Positions 1 through 9,458 of a DNA stretch of 64,000 nucleotides are shown here, piece by piece. A program made the translations under genes and the position numbers. The stretch covers positions 1-64,000 of the forward strand of contig NZ_BMJE01000001.1 in the NCBI RefSeq assembly GCF_014642915.1, in the 5' to 3' direction. Origin of the DNA: Flavobacterium suaedae (GTDB taxonomy: Bacteria; Bacteroidota; Bacteroidia; Flavobacteriales; Flavobacteriaceae). Positions within the stretch are counted from its first letter, which is position 1, and the number at the start of each line of letters is the position of its first letter. A model generated the notes under the pieces. It saw only the letters and a list, made by a program, of their open reading frames with translations. It searched no databases and had not been told where the DNA came from.

Positions 1-2
1 CC

Positions 3-2627
3 ACAGAAGACTTAGCAGGCTTATCAGCAGGAACATACGATGTAACCGTAACCGATGCCAACGGATGTACAGCAACCGAATCAGTAGAAGTAACTGAACC
101 AACAGCTATTGTAGTTGATGTTGTAGTTGACGAAAATGTAGTTTGTAACGGAGGTTCTACAGGGGCTGCTTCAGTAACAGCAACAGGAGGTACAGCACCA
201 TTTGAACTTACTGTTAATGGCACTACGTATAGTAACCTTCCTGATAATACGACTATACCTGTAGAAGGATTATCAGCGGGAACTTACCCTGTAAATGTAA
301 CAGATGGTAATGGATGTACAGCGACTGAATCAATAACTATAACAGAACCTGCAGCTATTGTAGTTGATGTTGTAGTTGATACAAATGTTAGTTGTTTCAA
401 TGGTAACGACGGTTCTGTAACTATTAACTTAACAAACGGTGTTGCACCATTTGAGTATACTATTAATGGTACAACTTGGAGCGGTGTTCCTGATGCGTCA
501 TTATTTGTTGACGGATTATCAGTAGGAACTTATCCAATAAATATTGTAGATGCTAACGGATGTACTGCAACTGGTTCGGTAGAAATTACAGAACCTGCAG
601 AGGTAATGCCTCCAACAGCAGATGCACAAGTATTCTGTAACGAAGGTACTGTAGGTGACTTAGTTGCTGAAGGTACTGATGTATTATGGTATGATGTTGA
701 AACAGGAGGTACTCCTCTAGATGCTTCAACAGATTTAGCTACTGCTACTTACTACGCTACTCAAACAGTAGACGGATGTGAAAGCCCAACAAGAACTGCA
801 GTTGACGTAACTGTAAATGTTACACCTGCACCTTCAGCTTCAGCTCAGGTATTCTGTAATGAAGCTATGGTTTCAGACCTTGTTTCTTCAGGAACAGATG
901 TACTATGGTATGATGTTGCAACAGGTGGAGAGGCATTAGCTTCAGACGCTATGCTTGCTACAGGTACTTACTATGTTTCTCAAACACTTAATGAGTGTGA
1001 AAGTGCTTCAAGAACAGCAGTTAGTGTAACAGTAAATGTTACTCCTGCACCTACAGCAGATGCTCAGGTATTCTGTAACTTTGGTACTGTAGGACAGTTA
1101 GAAGCTACAGGAGATAATATCCAGTGGTATGCTAGTGAAACAGCGGTTAACCCACTTGCATCAACAGCAAACCTTGCTACAGGTACTTACTATGTTACAC
1201 AAACAATGAATGACTGTGAAAGCCCGAGAGCAGCAGTTGAAGTAACAGTAAATGTTACTCCTGCACCGGCGGCTATCGCACAGGTATTCTGTAACGAAGC
1301 TGTAGTTTCTGACTTAGTTGCTACAGGTGAAGGTACTATACTTTGGTATACAGAGGTTACAGGTGGTACTGCACTTGAAGGAGATGTTGTTCTTTCAACA
1401 GGTACTTACTATGCATCTCAGGTAATTAATGAATGTGAAAGTGCAGCTAGAGTAGCGATTAACGTAACAGTTAACGTAACAGAAGCACCAACAGCAGAAG
1501 CTCAGGTATTCTGTTCAGGAGCTATGGTTTCTGACTTAGCTGCTACAGGAACTGCTTTACTTTGGTATGCAGACGAAACAGGTGGAGAAGCATTAGCTTC
1601 AGATGCTATGCTAGCTACAGGTACTTATTACGTATCGCAAACAATGAATGATTGTGAGAGCCCAAGAACAGCAGTTGACGTAACAGTTAATGTAACTGAA
1701 GCACCAACAGCAGAGGCACAAGAATTCTGTAATGAAGCTATGGTTTCTGACTTAATTGCTACAGGAGATAACATCCAGTGGTATGCAGATGAAACAGGTG
1801 GAGAAGCGTTAGTTTCAGATGCTATGCTTGCTACAGGTACTTACTACGTATCGCAAACAATGAACGATTGTGAAAGTCCAAGAACAGCAGTTGACGTAAC
1901 AGTAAATGTAGTTGCTGCTCCTGTTGCCGAAGACCAAACAATTTGTACTGCAGGTACTGTTGCAGATTTAGTTGCTACAGGTGATAACGTTTTATGGTAT
2001 GCTGATGAAACTACTGATGAGCCACTTGCTGGTGACACAGTATTATTAGATGGTACTACTTACTATGCATCTCAAACTGTAGGTACTTGTGAGAGTACTG
2101 AAAGAACAGCTGTTATGGTTACAATAACTATGACTCCTGCACCAACTGGTGATGATGCACAAATAGTGGGTGAAAATGCAACATTTGCAGATCTTGTTGT
2201 TGATGGTACTGATATAGTATGGTATGCTTCTGCAGAAGATGCTGCAAACCATGAAAATGCACTTGATGCTTCTACAATACTTGTAGATGGTGTAACGTAT
2301 TACGCTACTCAAACTGTAGATGGTTGTGAAAGTGTTGATTCACTTGCAGTAACTGTTACTGTATCACTTAGAGCAGATGTATTTGAAGCTAATAAGCTTA
2401 CTTACTATCCTGTTCCTGTAGTTGATGTTCTTAACGTAGAGAACAACAACATGATAACATCTGTTACATTAATTAACATGATGGGACAAGTGGTACTAAC
2501 GCAAGAAGTAAATGCTACAACAGCTAAAATAGATATGCGTTCGCTACAAGGTGCAACTTACATTATGCAAGTTGAAACTGAAACAGGAGTAATAACTGTT
2601 AAAGTAGTAAAGAACTCTGTTAACTAA
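3..2627 (+). CDS. SprB-repeat / Ig-like adhesin with T9SS type A sorting domain, 5' end outside window
   Basis: The frame is open from the left edge, so only the C-terminal part is present. The first 200 codons are SprB-type repeats of about 80 residues (xGLSxGTYxVxVTDxNGCTAT). They are followed by eight tandem Ig-like repeats of about 73-78 residues, each with the pattern QVFCNE...LWY...TGTYY..Q....CES...AVxVTVNVT. Two cysteines per repeat probably form a disulfide; the eighth repeat has lost the first one (IVGEN instead of VFCNE). The last 80 residues (from TYYPVPVVDVLNVEN to the C-terminus) match a T9SS type A sorting domain, so the protein should cross the outer membrane through the type IX system. 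By family this is a cell-surface adhesin of the SprB kind used in gliding. The Thr/Val/Ala-rich composition and near-identical repeats fit. The ligand is not deducible. A strong terminator follows 23 bp downstream. Confidence 0.9.
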   Translation, partial: TEDLAGLSAGTYDVTVTDANGCTATESVEVTEPTAIVVDVVVDENVVCNGGSTGAASVTATGGTAPFELTVNGTTYSNLPDNTTIPVEGLSAGTYPVNVTDGNGCTATESITITEPAAIVVDVVVDTNVSCFNGNDGSVTINLTNGVAPFEYTINGTTWSGVPDASLFVDGLSVGTYPINIVDANGCTATGSVEITEPAEVMPPTADAQVFCNEGTVGDLVAEGTDVLWYDVETGGTPLDASTDLATATYYATQTVDGCESPTRTAVDVTVNVTPAPSASAQVFCNEAMVSDLVSSGTDVLWYDVATGGEALASDAMLATGTYYVSQTLNECESASRTAVSVTVNVTPAPTADAQVFCNFGTVGQLEATGDNIQWYASETAVNPLASTANLATGTYYVTQTMNDCESPRAAVEVTVNVTPAPAAIAQVFCNEAVVSDLVATGEGTILWYTEVTGGTALEGDVVLSTGTYYASQVINECESAARVAINVTVNVTEAPTAEAQVFCSGAMVSDLAATGTALLWYADETGGEALASDAMLATGTYYVSQTMNDCESPRTAVDVTVNVTEAPTAEAQEFCNEAMVSDLIATGDNIQWYADETGGEALVSDAMLATGTYYVSQTMNDCESPRTAVDVTVNVVAAPVAEDQTICTAGTVADLVATGDNVLWYADETTDEPLAGDTVLLDGTTYYASQTVGTCESTERTAVMVTITMTPAPTGDDAQIVGENATFADLVVDGTDIVWYASAEDAANHENALDASTILVDGVTYYATQTVDGCESVDSLAVTVTVSLRADVFEANKLTYYPVPVVDVLNVENNNMITSVTLINMMGQVVLTQEVNATTAKIDMRSLQGATYIMQVETETGVITVKVVKNSVN

Positions 2628-2650
2628 TTAATACATTAGTTATATAAATT

Positions 2651-2680
2651 AAAGTCCACGCGAAAGCGTGGACTTTTTTT
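2651..2680 (+). terminator. Rho-independent terminator of the adhesin gene
   Basis: A perfect 11-bp stem (AAAGTCCACGC / GCGTGGACTTT) with a GAAA tetraloop is followed by a T run. It lies 23 bp after the adhesin stop codon. The flanking A run may let it also work for the convergent minus-strand gene. Confidence 0.92.
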
Positions 2681-2716
2681 ATTAATTATACTTAATAGTA
2701 TAGTATTAATATCTGT

Positions 2717-3181
2717 TTAGTTATTTTCTGTATTTAGATAATTATATGTTGTAGTAGCAAATACCGAAAAAATAATATGAGCTATAAATAATTGACTGTA
2801 ATATCCTGAACGGTTGTTGTATGGAGGGTTTTTATGCTGTAAAAAAGTTAGTTCCCAAGTAATAATACCTACAGCCCCGCTAACAGACCCAAAGGCAAGC
2901 ATAGATGATAATAAGTCTTTATCTAATAGTTTGTTTTTAATTGCTAAATGATAAGCTGACACAAAAAGTATACCTGCACCGGTATGTATTATCCATCCGT
3001 AAGGATTTACTTTTTTGTTTTTAATTTTCGGAAAATTTTCAGATTTATCAATAAGTCTGTTCAACAATTCTGCTTCTACATATATTTGTTTTTCTTTTTT
3101 TGATTTTAAGTAGCTGTAAAGCGACATAAAAACTGTTCCTGCTACTCCCGCTATTATTATTTTGTTTATAGTACTCTCCAT
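2717..3181 (-). CDS. Small multi-pass membrane protein of unknown function
   Basis: This 154-residue protein has about four hydrophobic segments: residues 8-24, near 68-82, 90-110 and 130-148. A Lys/Glu-rich cytoplasmic-looking stretch lies between the first two (SKKEKQ...KIKNKKVNP). It starts at an ATG with an A-rich leader. No catalytic motif is visible and I do not recognise the family with confidence; the layout resembles small conserved membrane proteins of unknown function in flavobacteria. It is transcribed towards the adhesin terminator and divergently from the downstream glycoside hydrolase, so it is probably monocistronic. Its base composition is that of the host chromosome, so it is probably not part of the mobile element. 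Confidence 0.7.
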   Translation of the reverse strand: MESTINKIIIAGVAGTVFMSLYSYLKSKKEKQIYVEAELLNRLIDKSENFPKIKNKKVNPYGWIIHTGAGILFVSAYHLAIKNKLLDKDLLSSMLAFGSVSGAVGIITWELTFLQHKNPPYNNRSGYYSQLFIAHIIFSVFATTTYNYLNTENN

Positions 3182-3421
3182 AATCCACTGTATTTAAGTA
3201 ATGTTTTAATACTTACTTATTAAAGTTATAGATTAACAAAAAGTATTTAGGTTAACAGTTTGCCAAAAAATATTGGCTATATAACTTATTTCTTTTGTAC
3301 CTACAATGGTTAAACATACTATTAGTTTTTGATAATATATTATAAACCAAAAGATATGTTTTAGTGGTAAATTTATCGAATTGCAACTTTATCGATTTAG
3401 TATCTGAACAAAACGTAATTT

Positions 3422-6262
3422 ATGGTCACTATTTTTCATCGTTTTTTAATTTTAATAATATTACTGTTTATCCAAAATATTTATTCTCAAAGTACAGCTA
3501 AGAGTATAGCTGTACGGGAAAAAATAGCAATAGATCATAACTGGCGATTTGCTTTCGGGCATCTATATGATACTGACAAAGATTTTAATCATGCTACAGG
3601 GTACTTTTCTTATTTAGCTAAAGCAGGAAACGGAGACGGGGCGGCAGCACCTGATTTTGATGACAGAGCATGGCGATTACTTAATATACCGCATGACTGG
3701 GCTGTAGAACAACCTTTTGATGAAAACGGAAGTTTTAGCCATGGGTTTAAAGCAGCCGGTAAAGGTTATCCTGAAAAAAGTATTGGGTGGTACAGAAAGA
3801 AAATAGATATACCGGAGAGTGATTTAGGACGAATAATTACCTTACAGTTTGATGGTGTTTTCAGAAATTCTAAAGTTTGGTTTAACGGACACTTTTTAGG
3901 TACAGAAGAGAGTGGGTATAACAGTTTTGAATACGATGTTACCGATTATATAAACTATGGCGGCAAGAATACTATAGCTGTTCGTGTAGATGCCTCTATG
4001 GAGGAAGGGTGGTTTTATGAAGGAGCAGGAATATACAGGCATGTATGGCTCAAAAAAACAGAACCGCTGCATGTTGCGACTAATGGCACTTATGTAACTA
4101 CTGATATAGAAGATGATTTTGCAAATGTTACTGCCCAGGTAACTATTGAAAACAAAGGAAGTAAAAAAGGTGAGGTAGAAATAGTACAAACTATTTTTAA
4201 TCAAAAAGGCGAACAGGTTGCTAAAACAAGTCAAAAAGCACAAGCTCCTGATTTTTATGGCACAACTACAGTAAATTCTACTTTAAAAGTAAATAACCCT
4301 CAGTTATGGGATATAGATAGCCCTAATTTATATAAACTGGTAACAGAAATAAAGAGAAACAATAACCTAATAGACCAATACACTACAAAATTTGGTATTC
4401 GCAGTTTTTATTTTGATGCAGAGAAAGGCTTCTTTTTAAATGGAAAACATGTAAAATTAAAAGGGACAAACAACCATCAGGACCATGCGGGAGTAGGAGC
4501 AGCTATGCCTGATGAGCTTCAATATTTCCGAATTAGTAAGTTAAAAGAAATGGGCTCTAATGCTTACAGGTGTTCGCATAACCCACCAACCCCTGAGTTA
4601 TTGGAGGCATGTGATAGTTTAGGTATGCTTGTTATTGATGAAGCCCGATTAATGGGAATTAATAAAATGCATTTGGATAATCTAAGAAAGATGATAGAGC
4701 GCGATAGGAATCACCCAAGTATAATATGCTGGTCTGTAGGAAATGAAGAGTGGAAAATAGAAGGCGGTATAGTAGGGGAGCGTATTACACTTACCCTGCA
4801 GGATTATGTTAAGACTATTGATTCTACCAGACCTGTGTCTGTTGGTATAAGTAGCGGTTTTAAAAGCGGAATATCATCTGTAGTAGAAGTTATGGGGTAT
4901 AATTACCTTGGTAATGGTGATATTGATGCGCACCGTAATGAGTATAAAGAGCAACCGGGGATGGGCTCGGAAGAAGGCTCTACGTTTGCAACAAGAGGTG
5001 TATATTTTACTGATGATGAAAAACATTATAAAAGTGCTTACGATGTTAAACCACGACCCAGCTTTTACAGTATAGAAGAAGGTTGGAATTTTTATGCTGA
5101 CAGAGAATATTTGGCGGGAATGTTTATCTGGACAGGATTTGACTATCGCGGAGAGCCTACACCTTACGGTTGGCCTTCGGTAACATCGTATTTCGGGATG
5201 ATGGATGTATGCGGATTTCCTAAAGACAATGTATATTATTTAAAGTCGTGGTGGGGGACTGAGCCTGTAGTCCACGTGTTCCCACATTGGAACTGGGAAG
5301 GTAAAGAAGGAGAAGAAATACCGGTATGGGTATATTCTAACTGTGAAGAGCTAGAATTGTTTTTAAATAATAAAAGCCTTGGTAAAAAGAAAATGAAACA
5401 AAACAGCCATTTAGAATGGCAGGTTACGTATAAAAAAGGAGAAATAAAGGCTGTTGGTTATAATAATGGTAAAAAGGTGCTGACGGATGTACAGAAAACA
5501 ACAGGTAATCCTGAAAAAATAGCCTTAATAGCACATAAAAAGCAATTAACCGGGAGTGATGATATTGCTGTTATAACAGTTGAAACTCTTGATAAAAAAG
5601 ACTTACATGTGCCTACAGCTAATAATGAAATCACTTTTAGTGTAAACGGTGGCGGAAAAATAATAGGTGTAGGGAACGGTAATCCAACCTCTTTAGAAAA
5701 GGATAAGTTTTTAGATGATATAACAACAATTGCATTTACTCAATTACAGGAACAGGCACTTGCAAGTGAGGTGCTTCCTGAAACATTATCTGAATATAAT
5801 GAAAGCGATTGGAAAGAAGCTTTTAAGGATAGAGATTATAAAAACCTTGCTCCAAGCTATATTTATAAAACAACTTTTAAATTAGATGAACTATCTAAAA
5901 AAGATAAGATTACTTTTTTCTATGAAAAAATAGGTGAGGAAACAGCAGTTTTTGTAAATGGGCATTTAATAGCTCCGTCACAAGAAGATTCACAAAAATA
6001 TGTGCTTAATAATGGGGTTTTAAAGCAAGGTATTAATACACTACACATTATAGCTACACCAATACATAAAGTAAATGATTGGGCTGTTATTAATAGTAGC
6101 CCTGGTATAATACAAGTAATAACACCTTCAGAATCATGGAAGCGTAAACTGTTTAACGGTTATGCTCAAGTAATTGTGCAGACTGATGGCAGTGATAATG
6201 AAATTACAGTAACAGCTACAGCAAAAGATTTAAAATCAGACACTATAGTTATAAAGAAATAA
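3422..6262 (+). CDS. Glycoside hydrolase family 2 (beta-galactosidase-like), exported
   Basis: A 946-residue protein with a signal peptide (about residues 1-22, ending near NIYSQS). It has the GH2 order: sugar-binding jelly roll, Ig-like domain, TIM barrel, then C-terminal beta domains including a DUF4982-like segment. The acid/base glutamate lies in WSVGNEE near residue 440. A candidate nucleophile lies in GSEEGST near 515. The segments SHNPPTPELLEACDSLGMLV and FIWTGFDYRGEPTPYGWPS are typical of Bacteroidota GH2 beta-galactosidases. The enzyme should hydrolyse terminal beta-galactosides, or a related beta-glycoside, in the periplasm or at the surface. There is no SusC/SusD pair or regulator next to it, so the polysaccharide target cannot be inferred. 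The upstream 240 bp are non-coding. The gene ends 34 bp before the convergent BCCT gene. Confidence 0.9.
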   Translation: MVTIFHRFLILIILLFIQNIYSQSTAKSIAVREKIAIDHNWRFAFGHLYDTDKDFNHATGYFSYLAKAGNGDGAAAPDFDDRAWRLLNIPHDWAVEQPFDENGSFSHGFKAAGKGYPEKSIGWYRKKIDIPESDLGRIITLQFDGVFRNSKVWFNGHFLGTEESGYNSFEYDVTDYINYGGKNTIAVRVDASMEEGWFYEGAGIYRHVWLKKTEPLHVATNGTYVTTDIEDDFANVTAQVTIENKGSKKGEVEIVQTIFNQKGEQVAKTSQKAQAPDFYGTTTVNSTLKVNNPQLWDIDSPNLYKLVTEIKRNNNLIDQYTTKFGIRSFYFDAEKGFFLNGKHVKLKGTNNHQDHAGVGAAMPDELQYFRISKLKEMGSNAYRCSHNPPTPELLEACDSLGMLVIDEARLMGINKMHLDNLRKMIERDRNHPSIICWSVGNEEWKIEGGIVGERITLTLQDYVKTIDSTRPVSVGISSGFKSGISSVVEVMGYNYLGNGDIDAHRNEYKEQPGMGSEEGSTFATRGVYFTDDEKHYKSAYDVKPRPSFYSIEEGWNFYADREYLAGMFIWTGFDYRGEPTPYGWPSVTSYFGMMDVCGFPKDNVYYLKSWWGTEPVVHVFPHWNWEGKEGEEIPVWVYSNCEELELFLNNKSLGKKKMKQNSHLEWQVTYKKGEIKAVGYNNGKKVLTDVQKTTGNPEKIALIAHKKQLTGSDDIAVITVETLDKKDLHVPTANNEITFSVNGGGKIIGVGNGNPTSLEKDKFLDDITTIAFTQLQEQALASEVLPETLSEYNESDWKEAFKDRDYKNLAPSYIYKTTFKLDELSKKDKITFFYEKIGEETAVFVNGHLIAPSQEDSQKYVLNNGVLKQGINTLHIIATPIHKVNDWAVINSSPGIIQVITPSESWKRKLFNGYAQVIVQTDGSDNEITVTATAKDLKSDTIVIKK

Positions 6263-6296
6263 TCTATTTTTTTTGTGATTATTCAGGTTAATAACC

Positions 6297-8312
6297 TTAT
6301 TTCATTTTTCGGTTTACATTACTGCTGATAAACATTTCGTTTTTCTCTTCAATAATAATTTCTATAAACCTTTCGTAGTGTTTAAGCACATCAGATATTA
6401 GTTCATTTTTTGTAAACAAGTGTACATCATACCCTTCACGTGCATCACCAAAATACGCACGTGGGTAAAATGTTTTATTTTCATCAATATCCGGTAAGTT
6501 ATCTTCATTAACAATATATTCCGAAACATCTCTTGATTTGTTTTCAATACCGTACTTAAAGTTGTTTACTATATCATAATGAATTTCAATTTCTACCCTT
6601 TTAGGGTTTTCATATTCATTAATTTTAGTTTCTATTTCATTGTTAGTAAACTCTTCTTGTAGCTCTCTAAATGCAGGCTTTGCTTTTGTTTCTATAAAAT
6701 CATCAATTGTTTTTTTATCATTGAAAGAAATTATTTGTTTAAGACGTTCTTTCCAAAACTCTCCCGACCATGAAACAGTTGAAACAGAAAAATCACGTTC
6801 GTAATAATTTCGGTCAATAGCCAGTGCTTTAACTAAACTTACCATAAACAATAGTATAATTATTGAGAAAGGTAGGGCTGTTATTAACGTCATACTCTGC
6901 AGGGCTTTAAGTCCACCCGCATTAAGCAATAAAAGTGATAATATAGCAAGTAATGCACCCCATGTTATAGTTTGCCATTTCGGTGATATTTTTGCATTTT
7001 TTGTAGCAATACTGTTCATAACAAATATACCGGAGTCAGCAGAGGTTACAAAAAATATGATTATAATAGCTATAACCAAAAAGCTTACTACAGCAGGGAA
7101 CGGTAAATATTCTAAAAATCGGAACATTAAAGCATCTGGGTTATCTGCCAGTTTGCTAAGTGCACCACCCGCCTTATTTACATCAAACCATATAGCACTG
7201 TTACCAAAAACAGACATCCATATAAAATTGAATAGGGTAGGGATAATAAGTACTGCCGATATAAACTCTCTTATAGTTCGCCCTTTAGAGATTTTAGCAA
7301 TAAATAAACCTACATAAGGCGACCATGAAATCCACCATGCCCAGTAAAGAATAGTCCAGTTATAAAACCAAGGGAGTGTTTCTTCATCATACACATGGGT
7401 ACTAAAAGTAAGGTTGAAAAAGTTGTTTATATAGCCTCCTATTCCTTCGGTAAAGCTTCCCAGTAAGTACACTGTAGGACCAAGTAAAAGCACAAAAAGC
7501 AGTAAAATAATTACACTGATTATATTGATACTACTTAATAGTTTCACGCCTTTATTAACCCCTGCAACAGCAGAGATAATGGATATGGATACCAGTATAG
7601 CTACTATTATTATTTGGTTTGTAAAGTTGTTACCGGGAAGAATGTTTAATGTTTCTAGTCCTGAACTTATTTGTACTACTCCAAAACCAAGAGTTGTAGT
7701 GATACCGAAAAAGGTACTGCACAAAGCAAAAACATCTATCGCATTACCCAAGCGGCCATTAATTTTATTTTTTAGCAGCGGATAAAAACAACTTCTTAAC
7801 GATAACGGTAATCTGTACCTATAAGCGAAGTAGGAGAGTGAAAGTCCTACAATTCCGTAAATAGCCCAGGCGTGTACACCCCAATGGAAGAAGGTATAAA
7901 GCTGTGCATTCTTTGCACGGTTAACATAGTGGCTGCCCGAAAATATTTCATTAGAATAATGTTGCATAGGTTCTGCCACACTAAAATACATCAAGCCAAT
8001 CCCCATTCCGGCAGCAAATAACATTGAAATCCATGAGAAAAACGAATACTCAGGTTTACTATCGTTTTTTCCCAGTTTAATATTGCCATATTTACTAAAC
8101 ATCAAGTACACCAGGAATATTACAAATATGGTAACAGCCCAAACATATACCCAGTTAAGGTTTACAAATATGAATGTTTTTATGTAATTAAGTGCACTTT
8201 CCGTAAGTGTAGGAAAAACAGCAGAGAGTAAGCAAATGAGAATTATAAATAGTAAACTGGGTACAGTTACTCCTTTATTAAAGGTTGTTCTCAACTTAAA
8301 GAATTTATTCAT
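6297..8312 (-). CDS. BCCT-family betaine/carnitine/choline transporter
   Basis: This 671-residue protein has twelve predicted membrane helices and the BCCT signatures GMGIGLMYFSVAEP and WISWSPYVGLFIAKIS. The tryptophan- and glycine-rich substrate-binding helix is present (WAWWISWSPY). After the last helix there is a hydrophilic tail of about 160 residues, as in BetT-type transporters, where the C-terminal domain senses osmotic stress. The likely role is secondary uptake of glycine betaine or choline, driven by Na+ or H+. The substrate is not settled by sequence. No betaine synthesis genes are adjacent. The start ATG at 8312 is followed by a basic, amphipathic N-terminus, then the first helix (PSLLFIILICLLSAVFP). 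Confidence 0.93.
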   Translation of the reverse strand: MNKFFKLRTTFNKGVTVPSLLFIILICLLSAVFPTLTESALNYIKTFIFVNLNWVYVWAVTIFVIFLVYLMFSKYGNIKLGKNDSKPEYSFFSWISMLFAAGMGIGLMYFSVAEPMQHYSNEIFSGSHYVNRAKNAQLYTFFHWGVHAWAIYGIVGLSLSYFAYRYRLPLSLRSCFYPLLKNKINGRLGNAIDVFALCSTFFGITTTLGFGVVQISSGLETLNILPGNNFTNQIIIVAILVSISIISAVAGVNKGVKLLSSINIISVIILLLFVLLLGPTVYLLGSFTEGIGGYINNFFNLTFSTHVYDEETLPWFYNWTILYWAWWISWSPYVGLFIAKISKGRTIREFISAVLIIPTLFNFIWMSVFGNSAIWFDVNKAGGALSKLADNPDALMFRFLEYLPFPAVVSFLVIAIIIIFFVTSADSGIFVMNSIATKNAKISPKWQTITWGALLAILSLLLLNAGGLKALQSMTLITALPFSIIILLFMVSLVKALAIDRNYYERDFSVSTVSWSGEFWKERLKQIISFNDKKTIDDFIETKAKPAFRELQEEFTNNEIETKINEYENPKRVEIEIHYDIVNNFKYGIENKSRDVSEYIVNEDNLPDIDENKTFYPRAYFGDAREGYDVHLFTKNELISDVLKHYERFIEIIIEEKNEMFISSNVNRKMK

Positions 8313-8444
8313 AAAATAATACTTTGGTATGTAGTAAGCTTGTTTTGCTTATACTCTTTTTTATGTCTTAATAATGATTTGAATTCTGTACAGGGAATAC
8401 ATAATTATATTAAGAAAAGGTAGTGCAATTGGTTATTATTTATG

Positions 8445-8452
8445 CAAAGATA
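8445..8452 (-). promoter_or_regulatory. Possible -7 promoter element for the BCCT gene
   Basis: Read on the minus strand the sequence is TATCTTTG, a match to the Bacteroidota -7 consensus TAnnTTTG. It lies about 130 bp upstream of the transporter start. A -33 TTTG at the usual spacing is not obvious, so this is only a candidate. Confidence 0.3.
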
Positions 8453-8472
8453 TTAATATTCTAGTTTACCTC

Positions 8473-8506
8473 CCGATACAGAAATTATAAAGCCTTTATA
8501 TTGCTG
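8473..8506. repeat. Direct repeat copy 1 (34 bp) in the junction zone
   Basis: It matches the segment at 9200-9233 in 31 of 34 positions, same orientation. Read on the minus strand both encode QQYK followed by a hydrophobic stretch and ISVS. The pair is therefore either two relics of the same gene end or a duplication at an insertion boundary. Confidence 0.75.
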
Positions 8507-8600
8507 TTTTCCAATGTTTTGTTAACTCTTCTTTCGATAATGCCAGAATGGGAAACTTTTCGGGGTAGAAACATAATGAGCTGATGACGTACTTAAAGTG
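8496..8600 (-). pseudogene. C-terminal gene fragment (34 codons)
   Basis: An open stretch of 34 codons ends in TAA and has no start codon; an in-frame TAG closes it upstream. Its translation (ending LSKEELTKHWKTAI) has a natural amino-acid composition, unlike the other frames here. I do not recognise the family. It looks like the surviving tail of a disrupted gene at the edge of the mobile element. It partly overlaps another fragment on the opposite strand. Confidence 0.35.
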
Positions 8601-8723
8601 CTAAGACAGAAATACAAAAAGATGATAGACAGGGAAGGTTTTGACCTTGCTTGTTCTGGTGAAGGATTATTTCGTGCACATCCCAATATTTTTATCTCAG
8701 CAATATTTACAGCGCTTATTTAG
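8580..8723 (+). pseudogene. Gene fragment (47 codons), family not recognised
   Basis: An open stretch of 47 codons has a protein-like composition (KMIDREGFDLACSGEGLF, then a hydrophobic end) but is closed by an upstream TGA and a downstream TAG. The only ATG would give 33 residues. It is either a very small membrane-tailed peptide or, more likely, a fragment left by rearrangement. The following 220 bp to 8947 hold nothing I can identify; they are very AT-rich. Confidence 0.3.
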
Positions 8724-8947
8724 CTTTTTGGATTCTACTATTTTTTAAATGTAAAAAGTCATAAAAATTAAATTATCATCAGAGTACCAGCTATTACTAC
8801 TCTGCTCATCTCTTTCACTAACTATTATTTATATTAAAAAACGATATTACTATTTAACTTTACTTTATCAGCAATTAACATATCTATACAACTAACACTT
8901 AAATAGTATAATTAACTTTATAGTAATTAATTATAAAACTTTTTGTT

Positions 8948-9121
8948 ATGGAAACTGATAAAGAAAAAAATGGTCTCAATATTACAAGAGAGGAAAGAAT
9001 TAACGAAGGAAGTGGACATTTTGATTCAGAAAAAGATCCTTCCGGCACAGATCCTAACCGATATGAAAATATTTCCTCGGAAAAGAATAAGGATAATGCA
9101 GATAAAAAAAAGGATAAATAA
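8948..9121 (+). CDS. Small hydrophilic 57-residue protein
   Basis: The ATG at 8948 opens a 57-codon frame ending in TAA at 9121. The product begins METDKEKNGLNITREERINE and ends in a Lys/Asp-rich tail (ADKKKDK). It is highly charged, without cysteines or hydrophobic segments, and is likely disordered. A longer 81-codon frame from 8943 overlaps it, but that frame gives an unnatural Ile/Lys-rich translation, so I prefer this one. Short charged proteins of this kind, with GSGHFDSEKDPSGTDPNRY-like cores, occur in flavobacteria without known function. It is flanked by gene debris on both sides. Its AT-rich composition suggests it belongs to the host side of the junction. Confidence 0.5.
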   Translation: METDKEKNGLNITREERINEGSGHFDSEKDPSGTDPNRYENISSEKNKDNADKKKDK

Positions 9122-9161
9122 ATATTTAATTCTGAAAGGTAATATTGGAAGAGAAGAAAAA

Positions 9162-9317
9162 TTAAGTCAGTCTAATTTTAGGTTTTAAAACATTATTTTC
9201 CGATACAGAAATTAGCAAGTCTTTATATTGCTGAATTTCAGGGTTGTGAGGTACAATAGGGATACAGTTTTTATCCAAATATCGACAAACATCACAAACG
9301 AACCATTTGTTTGACTG
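9162..9317 (-). pseudogene. C-terminal gene fragment (51 codons) with CxxC
   Basis: An open stretch of 51 codons is closed upstream by an in-frame TGA and ends in TAA at 9162. The translation reads naturally: NKWFVCDVCRYLDKNC, then PHNPEIQQYKDLLISVS. No start codon is available, so this is the tail of a truncated gene. Its QQYKDLLISVS segment is encoded by the direct repeat shared with 8473-8506. Family unknown. The rest of the 9318-9510 gap has a 6-bp inverted repeat at 9328-9347 and a candidate promoter at 9459. Confidence 0.4.
9200..9233. repeat. Direct repeat copy 2 (34 bp) in the junction zone
   Basis: This is the second copy of the repeat at 8473-8506, with three mismatches. The two copies are 727 bp apart. 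The base composition rises shortly to the right of this copy, consistent with a position near the left end of the mobile element. Confidence 0.75.
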
Positions 9318-9458
9318 TCAAAGACATACCAGCGAAGGGCTGCTGGTTAGACCACAAATGTAAAATATTTTTTGAACGAAAAAGTGCAAATTTGCTAATT
9401 TTTGGAGGTGTTTAGAAACCGATAATATAGTGGAGGTACAATCAGTTTCTATTTCGGG

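Noticed and set aside
1844-2312. Antisense frames within the adhesin repeats
   Set aside because: They mirror the repeat structure of the coding strand and have no independent support.
8943-9188. 81-codon plus-strand frame over the small hydrophilic gene
   Set aside because: Its translation is Ile/Lys-rich and unnatural; the overlapping 57-codon frame from 8948 is more protein-like.
9318-9450. Possible tRNA-like element at the junction with the short hairpin at 9328-9347
   Set aside because: No cloverleaf can be drawn; only a 6-bp inverted repeat is present.
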